16,062 nt of DNA from Balneolia bacterium (GTDB lineage Bacteria; Bacteroidota; Rhodothermia; Balneolales; Cyclonatronaceae): contig PXAI01000310.1 of assembly GCA_003567135.1 (NCBI GenBank), forward strand, positions 1 through 16,062, given 5' to 3'. How positions within the stretch are numbered: position 1 is the first letter of the stretch; each line of letters opens with the position of its first letter. Below the pieces are notes generated by a model that did not search any database, was not told where the DNA came from, and saw only the letters and a program-made list of their open reading frames with translations. Shown here one piece after another: positions 7,459 to 14,456 of this stretch. A program made the translations under genes and the position numbers.

Positions 7459-9372
7459 ATGAAAAACAAAACCGAAGTGAATAAAAACGGCGCATCCCTG
7501 ATGTATCATCCACCAAAAAGTATTGTCAAAAATGCTCATATCAGGAATTATGAGAAGACCTATGAGGAATCCATAAAAGATCCCGAGGCATTCTGGGCCA
7601 AAGAGGCCGAAAAGCTGAAGTGGTACAAAAAATGGCAGCAGGTGCTGGATGATTCCGACAAGCCGTTCTACAAATGGTTTACCGGCGGCAAGATCAACAT
7701 CATCGGTAACGCCATCGACCGTCATCTGGAAACGCACCGCCGCAACAAACTGGCGATGATCTGGGAAGGCGAGCCGGGGGATGTCGTCACGCTCAGCTAC
7801 CATGCGCTGAACCGCGAGGTTTCAAAATTTGCCAACGTGCTGAAAAGTATGGGCGTGAAAAAAGGCGAGATCGTAACCATCTATATGCCTCAGATTCCCG
7901 AGCTGCCAATAGCAATGCTTGCCTGCGCAAAAATCGGCGCGATGCACTCTGTTGTCTACGGCGGATTCTCCGTTGAGGCCCTCGCCGGCAGAATCGGTGA
8001 CGCAAATTCACGCGTTCTCGTAACGGCCGACGGCGGCTGGAGACGCGGAAAAATCACCGAGCTGAAGTCAATCGCAAACGAGGCTATGGACCGCTCGCCG
8101 ACCATCGAAGTTTGTATTACGGTCAAGCGGACGAAGCAGGAAGTACATATGGAAAACGACCGCGATTTCTGGTATCACGACCTCATGTCGCTTCCAATCG
8201 CCTCGCCGCGTTGCGAAACCGAAGTGCTGGATGCCGAAGATCCGCTTTTCATTTTATTTACTTCCGGAACTACCGGCAAACCGAAAGGCCTGGTTCATTC
8301 GCACGGCGGATACTCGGTTTACACGTCGAGCACGCACCGGAATGTGTTTGATATTAAAGATGAGGACCGCTGGTGGTGCGCCGCCGATCCGGGCTGGATT
8401 ACCGGCCACAGCTACCTCGTGTACGGTCCGCTGATTAACGGAGCTACGATCATGATGTACGAAGGCGCGCCGAATCATCCGTATCCGAACCGCTGGTGGA
8501 GCATGATCGAAAAGTATGGAATCACCATTTTGTATACTTCGCCTACGGCCATCCGCGGACTGATGCGATTCGGCGAACAGTGGCCGCGTCGTCACGATCT
8601 TTCGAGCCTGAGGCTGCTGGGTTCAGTTGGCGAACCGATTAATCCGGAGGCGTGGCGCTGGTACCACGAGGTTATTGGCGGCGGCAACTGCCCGATCATG
8701 GATACCTGGTGGCAAACCGAAACCGGCGGTATGATGATAGCGCCCGTTCCCGTAACTCCGCTCAAGCCCGGCTCCGCCACAAGACCGCTCTTCGGAATTG
8801 AGGTCGCCATTGTGGACGATAACGCCGAGGAAGTGGGTCCCGGCGAGGAAGGAAAACTCGTTATCAAAACGCCGTGGCCGGGAATGGCACGCACCATTTT
8901 TGGCGACCCGGATCGCTTCAAAGAAACGTACTGGAAAGAGTACGAGAAACAGGGATGGTACAAAGCCGGCGATTCCGCTCGAATTGATGAGGACGGCTAC
9001 ATCTGGATTATCGGCCGGATTGATGACGTCATTAAAGTCAGCGGCTACCGGCTTGGTACAGCCGAAGTGGAAAGCGCGCTTGTGAGTCATCCCGATGTTT
9101 CGGAAGCGGCAGCTATCGCCCTGCCCCACGAAGTGAAAGGAAACGCGATTCACACCTACGTAATCCTGAAAGCCGGAGCAACATCCAGCAAAAAACTGGA
9201 AGAAGAGCTTCGCAAACACGTTTCAGATGAGATGGGCCCGATTGCGCGTCCTGAAACGGTACATTTTGTAGAAAGCCTGCCCAAAACCCGAAGCGGAAAA
9301 ATCATGCGAAGGGTTCTGAAAGCCCGCTCGCTCGGCGTGGACGAGGGCGATCTTTCAACGTTAGAAGATTAG
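7459..9372 (+). CDS. acs: Acetyl-CoA synthetase (AMP-forming)
   Basis: The 637-residue enzyme converts acetate, ATP and CoA to acetyl-CoA, AMP and pyrophosphate. It is about the normal length for Acs (roughly 640-650). Adenylate-forming motifs are complete: TSGTTGKPKG (268-277), SVGEPINPEAW (389-399), DTWWQTETGG (415-424), KAGD (502-505), the hinge and CoA-domain motif GRIDDVIKVSGYRLGTAEVE (519-538) and PKTRSGKIMRR (608-618). The WWQTETGG tryptophan is the one that restricts the acyl pocket to acetate in characterised Acs enzymes. K614 corresponds to the catalytic lysine switched off by acetylation in Salmonella; no acetyltransferase or deacetylase gene is in the window. ATG 7459 is taken as the start; ATG 7501 (M15) is possible, since neither has a Shine-Dalgarno sequence. 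It closes the uptake cluster and is followed by a strong terminator. Confidence 0.97.
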   Translation: MKNKTEVNKNGASLMYHPPKSIVKNAHIRNYEKTYEESIKDPEAFWAKEAEKLKWYKKWQQVLDDSDKPFYKWFTGGKINIIGNAIDRHLETHRRNKLAMIWEGEPGDVVTLSYHALNREVSKFANVLKSMGVKKGEIVTIYMPQIPELPIAMLACAKIGAMHSVVYGGFSVEALAGRIGDANSRVLVTADGGWRRGKITELKSIANEAMDRSPTIEVCITVKRTKQEVHMENDRDFWYHDLMSLPIASPRCETEVLDAEDPLFILFTSGTTGKPKGLVHSHGGYSVYTSSTHRNVFDIKDEDRWWCAADPGWITGHSYLVYGPLINGATIMMYEGAPNHPYPNRWWSMIEKYGITILYTSPTAIRGLMRFGEQWPRRHDLSSLRLLGSVGEPINPEAWRWYHEVIGGGNCPIMDTWWQTETGGMMIAPVPVTPLKPGSATRPLFGIEVAIVDDNAEEVGPGEEGKLVIKTPWPGMARTIFGDPDRFKETYWKEYEKQGWYKAGDSARIDEDGYIWIIGRIDDVIKVSGYRLGTAEVESALVSHPDVSEAAAIALPHEVKGNAIHTYVILKAGATSSKKLEEELRKHVSDEMGPIARPETVHFVESLPKTRSGKIMRRVLKARSLGVDEGDLSTLED

Positions 9373-9394
9373 ACTACAGACTAATGTTCACCCC

Positions 9395-9427
9395 AAACCG
9401 GCAGGGCTAAAATCCTGCCGGTTTTTT
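9395..9427 (+). terminator. Rho-independent terminator after acs
   Basis: AACCGGCAGG (9396-9405) pairs with CCTGCCGGTT (9414-9423) over an 8-base loop and runs into six Ts (9422-9427). It starts 23 bases after the acs stop. Confidence 0.93.
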
Positions 9428-9466
9428 GTTGGATTTAATTCGAAAAATAAAATAATAACAGCATTT

Positions 9467-9504
9467 TACCTGTAGGGACATGGCATGCCATGTCCCTACA
9501 GGTA
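9467..9504. repeat. 38-bp perfect palindrome between convergent genes
   Basis: Bases 9467-9485 are the exact reverse complement of 9486-9504, centred on GGCATGCC with arms of the form TACCTGTAGGGACA. No mismatch or spacer is present. It lies between the acs terminator and the end of the DUF294 gene. Palindromes with a GTAGGGRCA...TGYCCCTAC core recur in many unrelated bacterial genomes as dispersed repeats, as I recall. It may serve as a bidirectional RNA hairpin end, but lacks a clean U run on either strand. Confidence 0.85.
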
Positions 9505-9580
9505 CCTTGTGTCTGTTGTTCCATAGATTGTTTTATTATTGACAGGATTAACTATTTCCTTAATCAGCCTGCCAGGAACC

Positions 9581-10681
9581 CTAATACCCCGCCCGAAAAT
9601 TAAGCCCGATATTCTGCTGCAGATTTTTCGACAGCTTCAGGCAGAAAATCAGGTCATCACGGGATTGTTTATCAAGTATAGATGGATTTATTTCGTTATC
9701 CGGATCAGCCCCGTTTTTGAGCTGTTCGACCTGATGCCGCAATCGTAATCCGTTAAAAAACTCCAGTGCCGCGAGCGCGTCTTCAGCATCTGATCCTTTG
9801 TAGCTTTTCTGTTCCATCAGTGCGATGATCCGTTCACGCGTGTTTGTCTTTTCGATGCCGTTTTTCAGCACGTAAATCCTGGCGTGATCCACAATCGGCA
9901 GCATTGCTTTTTTGATATCCAGCTGCGTTTTGCTGCTTTGACTCAATCCCCCAAACCAGCCGAGCGGTACGCTGTGTTTCAATGCATTCTGCGCCATGTG
10001 GTAAAAAAAGAGCCCGCTCTGGCTGCCAAGCAGTTTGGAAATATGATCCCGCAATCCCGACTCGAACTCTTTTTCTCCGAGTCCGCAGCGCAGATCAAAG
10101 AAAATACACGACTGCATCACCGCAAGCGGTTCGGGTTCATCCACCCAGCGGGTGAACGCTTTTTCCCAGTCGGCGGCCTTCATCACCCACTTCGGGTTGG
10201 ATGCCATCACGTTTCCCTTGCAAAACAGAAAACCCAGGTCATTGAGTCGCCTTGAAACAAACGACCCGAGTTCGATAAAATATTCCTGATGATCACCCTC
10301 TTCGTAAACAATCGCGCTGTCCTGATCGGTTCTGAGCGTCTGTTCGGTTCGTCCCTCTGAACCCATCAGCATATACATCCATCCAGCCGGCGCAGGGCCG
10401 CATTTTTCCAGCGCATTTTCTACGGCATTTTCCAGCGCAAGATCGGCTACCGTGGTTATAAAGCGGGTCACATCAAACGGGGGGATCTCATCTTTCAGCA
10501 TCGCCTCAACCGCCGTTCCCAGCTCAGGACGAATATCCTGCGGCTTCGTAAGATCTATTCCTTTTATAAACTCCTCAGCCTTCAGATGCACAGCTTCTGC
10601 ATCGAGCTGAGAGCTGATTTGCCGGCATTTTTTAAGAGGTAAAACGGGTAGCATGCTTTGAATATAAGGCTGATTTTTCAA
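9581..10681 (-). CDS. Short DUF294 nucleotidyltransferase-like protein
   Basis: This 366-residue protein carries a GlnD-like nucleotidyltransferase core: GSEGR at 107-111, followed by TDQD at 118-121, whose two aspartates would bind metal. The C-terminal domain (about 215-355, with FFNGLRLRHQVEQL) matches the DUF294 C-terminal domain. Full-length DUF294 proteins usually run to about 600-640 residues with a cyclic-nucleotide-binding domain and paired CBS domains in front. Here only about 95 residues precede the catalytic core, so no sensor domains are encoded. The start is uncertain: the longest frame begins at TTG 10681, and the first ATG is codon 10 (10654); neither has a Shine-Dalgarno sequence. 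It converges with acs, so it is expressed separately. As I recall, DUF294 proteins sit beside a DnaQ-like nuclease and an acetate-type symporter in Pseudomonas, an association repeated here. Reaction and target are unknown. Confidence 0.85.
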   Translation of the reverse strand: MKNQPYIQSMLPVLPLKKCRQISSQLDAEAVHLKAEEFIKGIDLTKPQDIRPELGTAVEAMLKDEIPPFDVTRFITTVADLALENAVENALEKCGPAPAGWMYMLMGSEGRTEQTLRTDQDSAIVYEEGDHQEYFIELGSFVSRRLNDLGFLFCKGNVMASNPKWVMKAADWEKAFTRWVDEPEPLAVMQSCIFFDLRCGLGEKEFESGLRDHISKLLGSQSGLFFYHMAQNALKHSVPLGWFGGLSQSSKTQLDIKKAMLPIVDHARIYVLKNGIEKTNTRERIIALMEQKSYKGSDAEDALAALEFFNGLRLRHQVEQLKNGADPDNEINPSILDKQSRDDLIFCLKLSKNLQQNIGLNFRAGY

Positions 10682-10765
10682 AGAAAAATTCGGCGTTTGA
10701 GATGCTTTTTGTCAGATGTTTAAAATAGTTTTAAGATTTGTTTTTCAACTACCAATGATCCAAAT

Positions 10766-10823
10766 GTCATACCGCAAAATCCTTCTCCGCTTTGCGGAAG
10801 GATTTATGCGGTATCTTCCAGCG
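10766..10823 (+). repeat. Dispersed palindromic repeat, copy A
   Basis: The unit begins GTCATACCGCA and ends TGCGGTATCTTCCAGCG. ATACCGCA (10769-10776 region) pairs with TGCGGTAT, and an inner AATCCTTC...GGAAGGATT pairing extends the hairpin, with one or two bulges. The outer sequences match copy B at 10929-10998 read on the other strand. Confidence 0.7.
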
Positions 10824-10928
10824 TTATTTAATCTATGGCGCTGGTTGTTTATACATGGTAGTTTAGAAATGCGTTGCTATCATTTTAGGGTAACGTGTTT
10901 AACCTAAAAACGAACTGTCCAAAAGTAT

Positions 10929-10998
10929 CGCCGGAAGATCCCGCATATCGTTTAACCTCTTAATTATATTGATCTATCCAGTCCGATTGCGGGATGAC
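10929..10998 (-). repeat. Dispersed palindromic repeat, copy B (inverted)
   Basis: Read on the minus strand it starts GTCATCCCGCAAT and ends ATGCGGGATCTTCCGGCG, matching the ends of copy A (GTCATNCCGCA and ATGCGGNATCTTCCNGCG). The centre differs from copy A and lacks its inner stem. The ends CCCGCA/TGCGGG can pair. Confidence 0.65.
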
Positions 10999-11092
10999 GT
11001 GGTTGGGACGATGATGTTGGTAGTTACTAAGGTGGATTTACAACCTCCAGGCCAAACCTTCACCGTCCGGAGTGCCCGATTGAACAGCCCAT

Positions 11093-11124
11093 AAAAAAAC
11101 ACCCGGACGACTAAATCCGGGTGT
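11093..11124 (-). terminator. Rho-independent terminator of the aceB-aceA operon
   Basis: On the minus strand ACACCCGGA (complement of 11116-11124) pairs with TCCGGGTGT (complement of 11099-11107) over an 8-base loop and runs into seven Ts. It lies about 105 bases after the aceA stop, so the transcript would carry a 3' untranslated region containing another hairpin. Confidence 0.88.
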
Positions 11125-11147
11125 CTGGTTTGGAGGATTTATTTATG

Positions 11148-11220
11148 AGAAGGCTTTGAAAACCTAGAATTTTGGTCGTATTCAACGCCGGAGCAAAATA
11201 ACGGTTTTGCAAAGCCTTCT
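11148..11220. repeat. Long-armed inverted repeat in the aceA 3' region
   Basis: Arm 11148-11164 (AGAAGGCTTTGAAAACC) pairs with 11203-11220 (GGTTTTGCAAAGCCTTCT) with a single-base bulge, around a 38-base loop. It sits between the aceA stop and the terminator, 9 bases past the stop. It could protect aceA mRNA from 3' decay or be a degenerated mobile end. Confidence 0.7.
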
Positions 11221-11229
11221 ATGTACCGA

Positions 11230-12495
11230 TCAGAACTGTGCGGCTTCTGTAGAGCCTTCCATAGCCACGGTGGCAGATTTTCCGCCGGATAGCGTGTTGT
11301 TGACCAGATCGAAATAACCGGTTCCCACTTCGCGCTGGTGACGCGTGGCGGTGTAGCCGATCGCTTCGTTGCCGAACTCAGCCTGCTGCAGTTTGGAGTA
11401 GGCGGCCATGCCCTTTTCGCGGTATCCGTTTGCCAGCGTAAACATGCTGTGATTGAGCGCATGGAAACCGGCCAGCGTAATAAACTGGAATTTGTAGCCC
11501 AGTTCACCGAGCTCATTCTGGAAGGTCTTGATCTGATCATCGCTCAGATGCTTTTTCCAGTTGAATGACGGCGAGCAGTTGTACGCCAGCATTTTGTTCG
11601 GGTACTTTTCTCTGATGGCCTGCGCGAACTCACGCGCTTCGCCAATGTCCGGCGTTGAGGTTTCGCACCAGATCAGATCGGCGTATGCCGCGTAGGCGAT
11701 GCCCCGCTCGATGGCCATTTCCAGGCCTCCGGTAATGGCGTAATAGCCGTCAGGGGTTCTGCCGCCGGTAAGGAAACGGTGATCGCGCTCGTCGATATCG
11801 CTGGTCATGAGCCGGGCGGCATCGGCATCCGTGCGCGCGATGATTATTGATTCCACGCCGCAGACATCAGCGGCAAGGCGCGCCGCGTTCAGCGTTTTTT
11901 CGAACTGGGATGTCGGCACAAGAACTTTCCCGCCGAGGTGGCCGCACTTCTTTTCAGAAGCCAGCTGATCCTCATAATGTACGCCCGCAGCACCGGCGGC
12001 GATCATCGCTTTCATAAGTTCAAAAGCGTTCAGCGGGCCGCCAAATCCGGCTTCGGCGTCGGCAACGATAGGAGCCATCCAGTTGAAATCTCCGCCACCC
12101 TCACTGTGATAAATTTCATCGCAGCGCAGCAAGGCCTGGTTGATCTTTTTTACCACCTCAGGCACAGAATTCACCGGATAGAGGCTCTGATCAGGATACA
12201 TCTGCCCCGCTATATTTGCATCGGCGGCAACCTGCCATCCGCTCAGGTAAATCGCCTTTAGTCCTGCCTTAACCTGCTGTACAGCCTGGTTTCCAGTCAG
12301 CGCGCCGAGCGCGTTTATGTACGTTTCATTCCGAAGATCAGCCCACAATCTGGCGGCGCCCAGTTCGGCCAGCGTATGACGAACCTGAACCGATCCTGAA
12401 AGTTTGACGACATCTTCAGCGGTGTAATTTCTGGTAATTCCATTCCAGCGCGGATTGGTATTCCATTCGTGTTGGAGTTGTTCTGCGTTTTTCAT
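11230..12495 (-). CDS. aceA: Isocitrate lyase
   Basis: The 421-residue enzyme cleaves isocitrate to glyoxylate and succinate, the first step of the glyoxylate bypass. Length is close to the short bacterial form (434 in E. coli). The active-site signature [13 protein letters not shown] (182-194) has the catalytic cysteine C184. [12 protein letters not shown] (142-153) supplies metal-binding aspartates, and [11 protein letters not shown] is the conserved C-terminal substrate loop. The N-terminus [20 protein letters not shown] is also typical. It is the second gene of an operon with aceB, 48 bases downstream of it, and ends at a terminator. No isocitrate dehydrogenase kinase/phosphatase gene (aceK) follows. 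ATG 12495 has no clear Shine-Dalgarno sequence. Confidence 0.98.
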   Translation of the reverse strand: MKNAEQLQHEWNTNPRWNGITRNYTAEDVVKLSGSVQVRHTLAELGAARLWADLRNETYINALGALTGNQAVQQVKAGLKAIYLSGWQVAADANIAGQMYPDQSLYPVNSVPEVVKKINQALLRCDEIYHSEGGGDFNWMAPIVADAEAGFGGPLNAFELMKAMIAAGAAGVHYEDQLASEKKCGHLGGKVLVPTSQFEKTLNAARLAADVCGVESIIIARTDADAARLMTSDIDERDHRFLTGGRTPDGYYAITGGLEMAIERGIAYAAYADLIWCETSTPDIGEAREFAQAIREKYPNKMLAYNCSPSFNWKKHLSDDQIKTFQNELGELGYKFQFITLAGFHALNHSMFTLANGYREKGMAAYSKLQQAEFGNEAIGYTATRHQREVGTGYFDLVNNTLSGGKSATVAMEGSTEAAQF

Positions 12496-12543
12496 GTTGC
12501 TGTGATTGTGTTTGGGTTATTGGTATAGATACAAAAGCAGTTT

Positions 12544-14184
12544 TCAGGCGGGATCAGAACCATCGGACAAAAAGTCTGCGAGCTCGTCCTCCAGGAAAAT
12601 TTTTATGGCGGCATCTGCGGCTTCATCAAACTGCGTTTTCAGTTTTTCGGCAAGGTCTTCGTCATCCACCTGCTCATCAACCTCCTGCCTGATTTTCGCC
12701 AGTTCTTCGCTGAAGGTTTTAGCGATAAGCGCGTTGTTGACCACCTTTCCGTTGCTCAGAATTACGCCGTGATACTTCCACTGCCAGCACTGCGCTCTGG
12801 AAATTTCCAGCGTGGCGAGATCTTCCATCAGGTTATCCCACGCCACGCATCCGATCCCCTGAAGCCAGCCGTTCATGTAGCCGATCCCAACGCGCACGTT
12901 GGTCCGCAGGCCGTCCATCGTTTTGGGGCCTTCCGTAGATGGGATCAGATCAGGATAAAGCGGGTAATCAGGAACCAGGCTGAGCTGATTTTTTTCCTTA
13001 AACTGATTCAGCGCAATGCCGATGAAATAAGGATGCGATACCCAGCAGCCATCGTGTCCCAGGCCGGCCTCCCAGGCTTTATCTTCCGCCACTTTTTTTG
13101 TCTGGACTTCCCTGAGTTCGTCAGTTTTGCCCGGCGTGAAGGCCGACATCCCGCCCATTGCAAAAGCACCGCGCTTATGGCAGATCAGCACGATTCTTTT
13201 GGCATAGTTTTCCATCCAGTATTTCTGCATGGTGATGCTCGACCGGTCGGCCATAACTCTGTCCGGATGATTTTTCAGCACTTTGATATCGCTGAAGATT
13301 TTATCCCACCGGCCGGTATTCAATCCTGCCGCGTGCTCTCTTATTTCGTACAAAATTTCCTCAATCTGAAAAGCGGCCGGAAGGGTCTCGATAAGAAACG
13401 TAGCGCGCAGGGTGCCGTTTGGAAAACCGGTGGACTGCTGAACGAGTTTAAACAGATCATTCCACCAGCGGGCTTCCAGGTAATGCTCGCATTTGGGGAT
13501 GTAATACTTCGGCGTCTTTCCCTGATCCAGAAACGTTCTGGCCGTGTGCGCAAACGTAACCGCGAGATCGGTGATGCCCGCAGAGGCCGGTTTCCCGTGG
13601 ACGATAATATTGTTTTCAGCGAGATGTAATCCCCGAACGCGAACCATCACGCCGGCTTTATCATCCTTATTAATAGTATACACTTTGTTTTTCTGCTCAA
13701 CCCGAAGCGTACCATCCACCGCGCCGATCACGTTGTGGTAGCCGTCAACTACGTTGTTCCAGTCGGGTTTCATGGAGTCTTCGAAATCCAGCATCGCCAT
13801 ATCCGCCCGGTCGCCCGCTTCATTTCTGCTGAGCATATTAATGACCATTTTGGCCGAATTTACCGGGCCGGTGATTTCAACTCTACGTTGCAGCAGATCT
13901 TCAGGAATCGGCGCTACTTTCCAGGTACCGATTACCGCTTCGCTGTCAACCGATTCGTATTCCGGAAGGGCACCGGTATCCCACTTTGCCTGGCGTTCTT
14001 TTCTCATTTCCAGAAGTTCATTTCGCCTGTCATCCATCTGTTTGTGAAGTACGGAAATGAGCTTCAGAACCGTATCGGTGAAAATGGCTCTGGATGATTC
14101 ATTCCAGGCGCGGCGCCTAAACTGCACGCCGTAGCCAGCTTCATAAAAATGTGTTTCCCGGGTTACTTCTGTTTCTGTGTACAT
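12544..14184 (-). CDS. aceB: Malate synthase A
   Basis: The 546-residue enzyme condenses glyoxylate with acetyl-CoA to malate, completing the bypass. It is the A type (533 residues in E. coli), not the larger G type. Visible motifs are MLDFEDSMKPDWNN (131-144), VRVRGLH (181-187), TFLIETLPAAFQIEEILYE (262-280, with magnesium ligand E266), LNTGRWDKIFS (288-298, with D294) and NLMEDLATLEISRAQCWQW (451-469), in which D455 corresponds to the catalytic base. The C-terminal 40 or so residues form an acidic, probably helical tail. It heads the aceB-aceA operon. The composite operator lies about 141 bases upstream, in the divergent region shared with the regulator gene. Confidence 0.98.
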   Translation of the reverse strand: MYTETEVTRETHFYEAGYGVQFRRRAWNESSRAIFTDTVLKLISVLHKQMDDRRNELLEMRKERQAKWDTGALPEYESVDSEAVIGTWKVAPIPEDLLQRRVEITGPVNSAKMVINMLSRNEAGDRADMAMLDFEDSMKPDWNNVVDGYHNVIGAVDGTLRVEQKNKVYTINKDDKAGVMVRVRGLHLAENNIIVHGKPASAGITDLAVTFAHTARTFLDQGKTPKYYIPKCEHYLEARWWNDLFKLVQQSTGFPNGTLRATFLIETLPAAFQIEEILYEIREHAAGLNTGRWDKIFSDIKVLKNHPDRVMADRSSITMQKYWMENYAKRIVLICHKRGAFAMGGMSAFTPGKTDELREVQTKKVAEDKAWEAGLGHDGCWVSHPYFIGIALNQFKEKNQLSLVPDYPLYPDLIPSTEGPKTMDGLRTNVRVGIGYMNGWLQGIGCVAWDNLMEDLATLEISRAQCWQWKYHGVILSNGKVVNNALIAKTFSEELAKIRQEVDEQVDDEDLAEKLKTQFDEAADAAIKIFLEDELADFLSDGSDPA

Positions 14185-14324
14185 AATTTTGATACTCCAG
14201 CTGTGTAATTTTAATACTGCAGGGTTTGAAGATTCAGAGCCTCAGCTCGGTAATTCTGATCAAAGAGCAGATACTTATTGCTTATTTACTGTACGCAATT
14301 TATGTTAGCAGAAAGTAAAACAAA

Positions 14325-14359
14325 AGCGAAATTTCGCTAATAAATAAAATTCGCAAATA
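14325..14359 (-). promoter_or_regulatory. Composite operator upstream of aceB
   Basis: The perfect palindrome AGCGAAATTTCGCT (14325-14338) is followed, reading the minus strand upstream, by TATTTGCG (complement of 14352-14359) at exactly 13 bases. The exact palindrome, the TATTTGCG element and the 13-base AT-rich spacer all match the site at 4032-4066. Here the minus-strand sequence also reads TTTGCGAA. The site faces aceB and lies 119 bases upstream of the regulator ATG, so it could act on both promoters. Confidence 0.75.
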
Positions 14360-14420
14360 ATTGTTTGGTACGCTCACAGAAATTGGCTGTTAATTTTATT
14401 CAGCCCCTTTTTTGACTATC

Positions 14421-14436
14421 TTCCGCTAACAGCGAA
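14421..14436. promoter_or_regulatory. Possible autoregulatory operator before the regulator gene
   Basis: TTCCGCTAACAGCGAA contains CGCT and AGCG arms spaced by three bases, plus TTC/GAA outer bases, forming an imperfect inverted repeat. It lies 20 bases before the regulator ATG and between a possible -35 (TTGACT) and -10 (AATTTT). This is where a repressor would block its own promoter. Inference only. Confidence 0.45.
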
Positions 14437-14456
14437 TTTTTTATTACACATCGGCA

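Larger units (their letters stand above)
10682..11092. other. Repeat-bearing gap between the DUF294 gene and the aceA terminator
   Basis: I find no gene in these roughly 410 bases. Two related repeat copies in opposite orientation occupy 10766-10823 and 10929-10998. The short open frame at 10716-10907 overlaps the first copy and has no recognisable protein features. The DUF294 promoter must lie near 10682-10760, where no confident hexamers are visible. Confidence 0.6.
14185..14456. promoter_or_regulatory. Divergent control region between aceB and the regulator gene
   Basis: These 272 AT-rich bases must hold both the aceB promoter (minus) and the regulator promoter (plus). They contain the composite operator at 14325-14359 and an inverted repeat at 14421-14436. 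TTCYGCTAACA also occurs twice in opposite orientation: at 14421-14431 (plus) and as its complement at 14303-14313. I do not see a coding sequence. For the regulator, TTGACT (14412-14417) with AATTTT 17 bases later is a possible promoter. Confidence 0.6.

Noticed and set aside
8623..9219. 198-codon open frame on the minus strand opposite acs
   Set aside because: It lies inside a strongly conserved Acs coding region and shows no protein-family features; it is an antisense shadow.
10716..10907. 63-codon open frame in the DUF294-aceA gap
   Set aside because: It runs through the palindromic repeat copy A and has no Shine-Dalgarno sequence or protein-like pattern.
10766..10998. CRISPR array
   Set aside because: There are only two copies, in opposite orientation, with internal hairpins and no regular spacer pattern or cas gene.
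12769..13629. 286-codon open frame on the plus strand opposite aceB
   Set aside because: It lies wholly antisense to malate synthase, has no recognisable domain and has the arginine/histidine-rich composition expected of a shadow frame.
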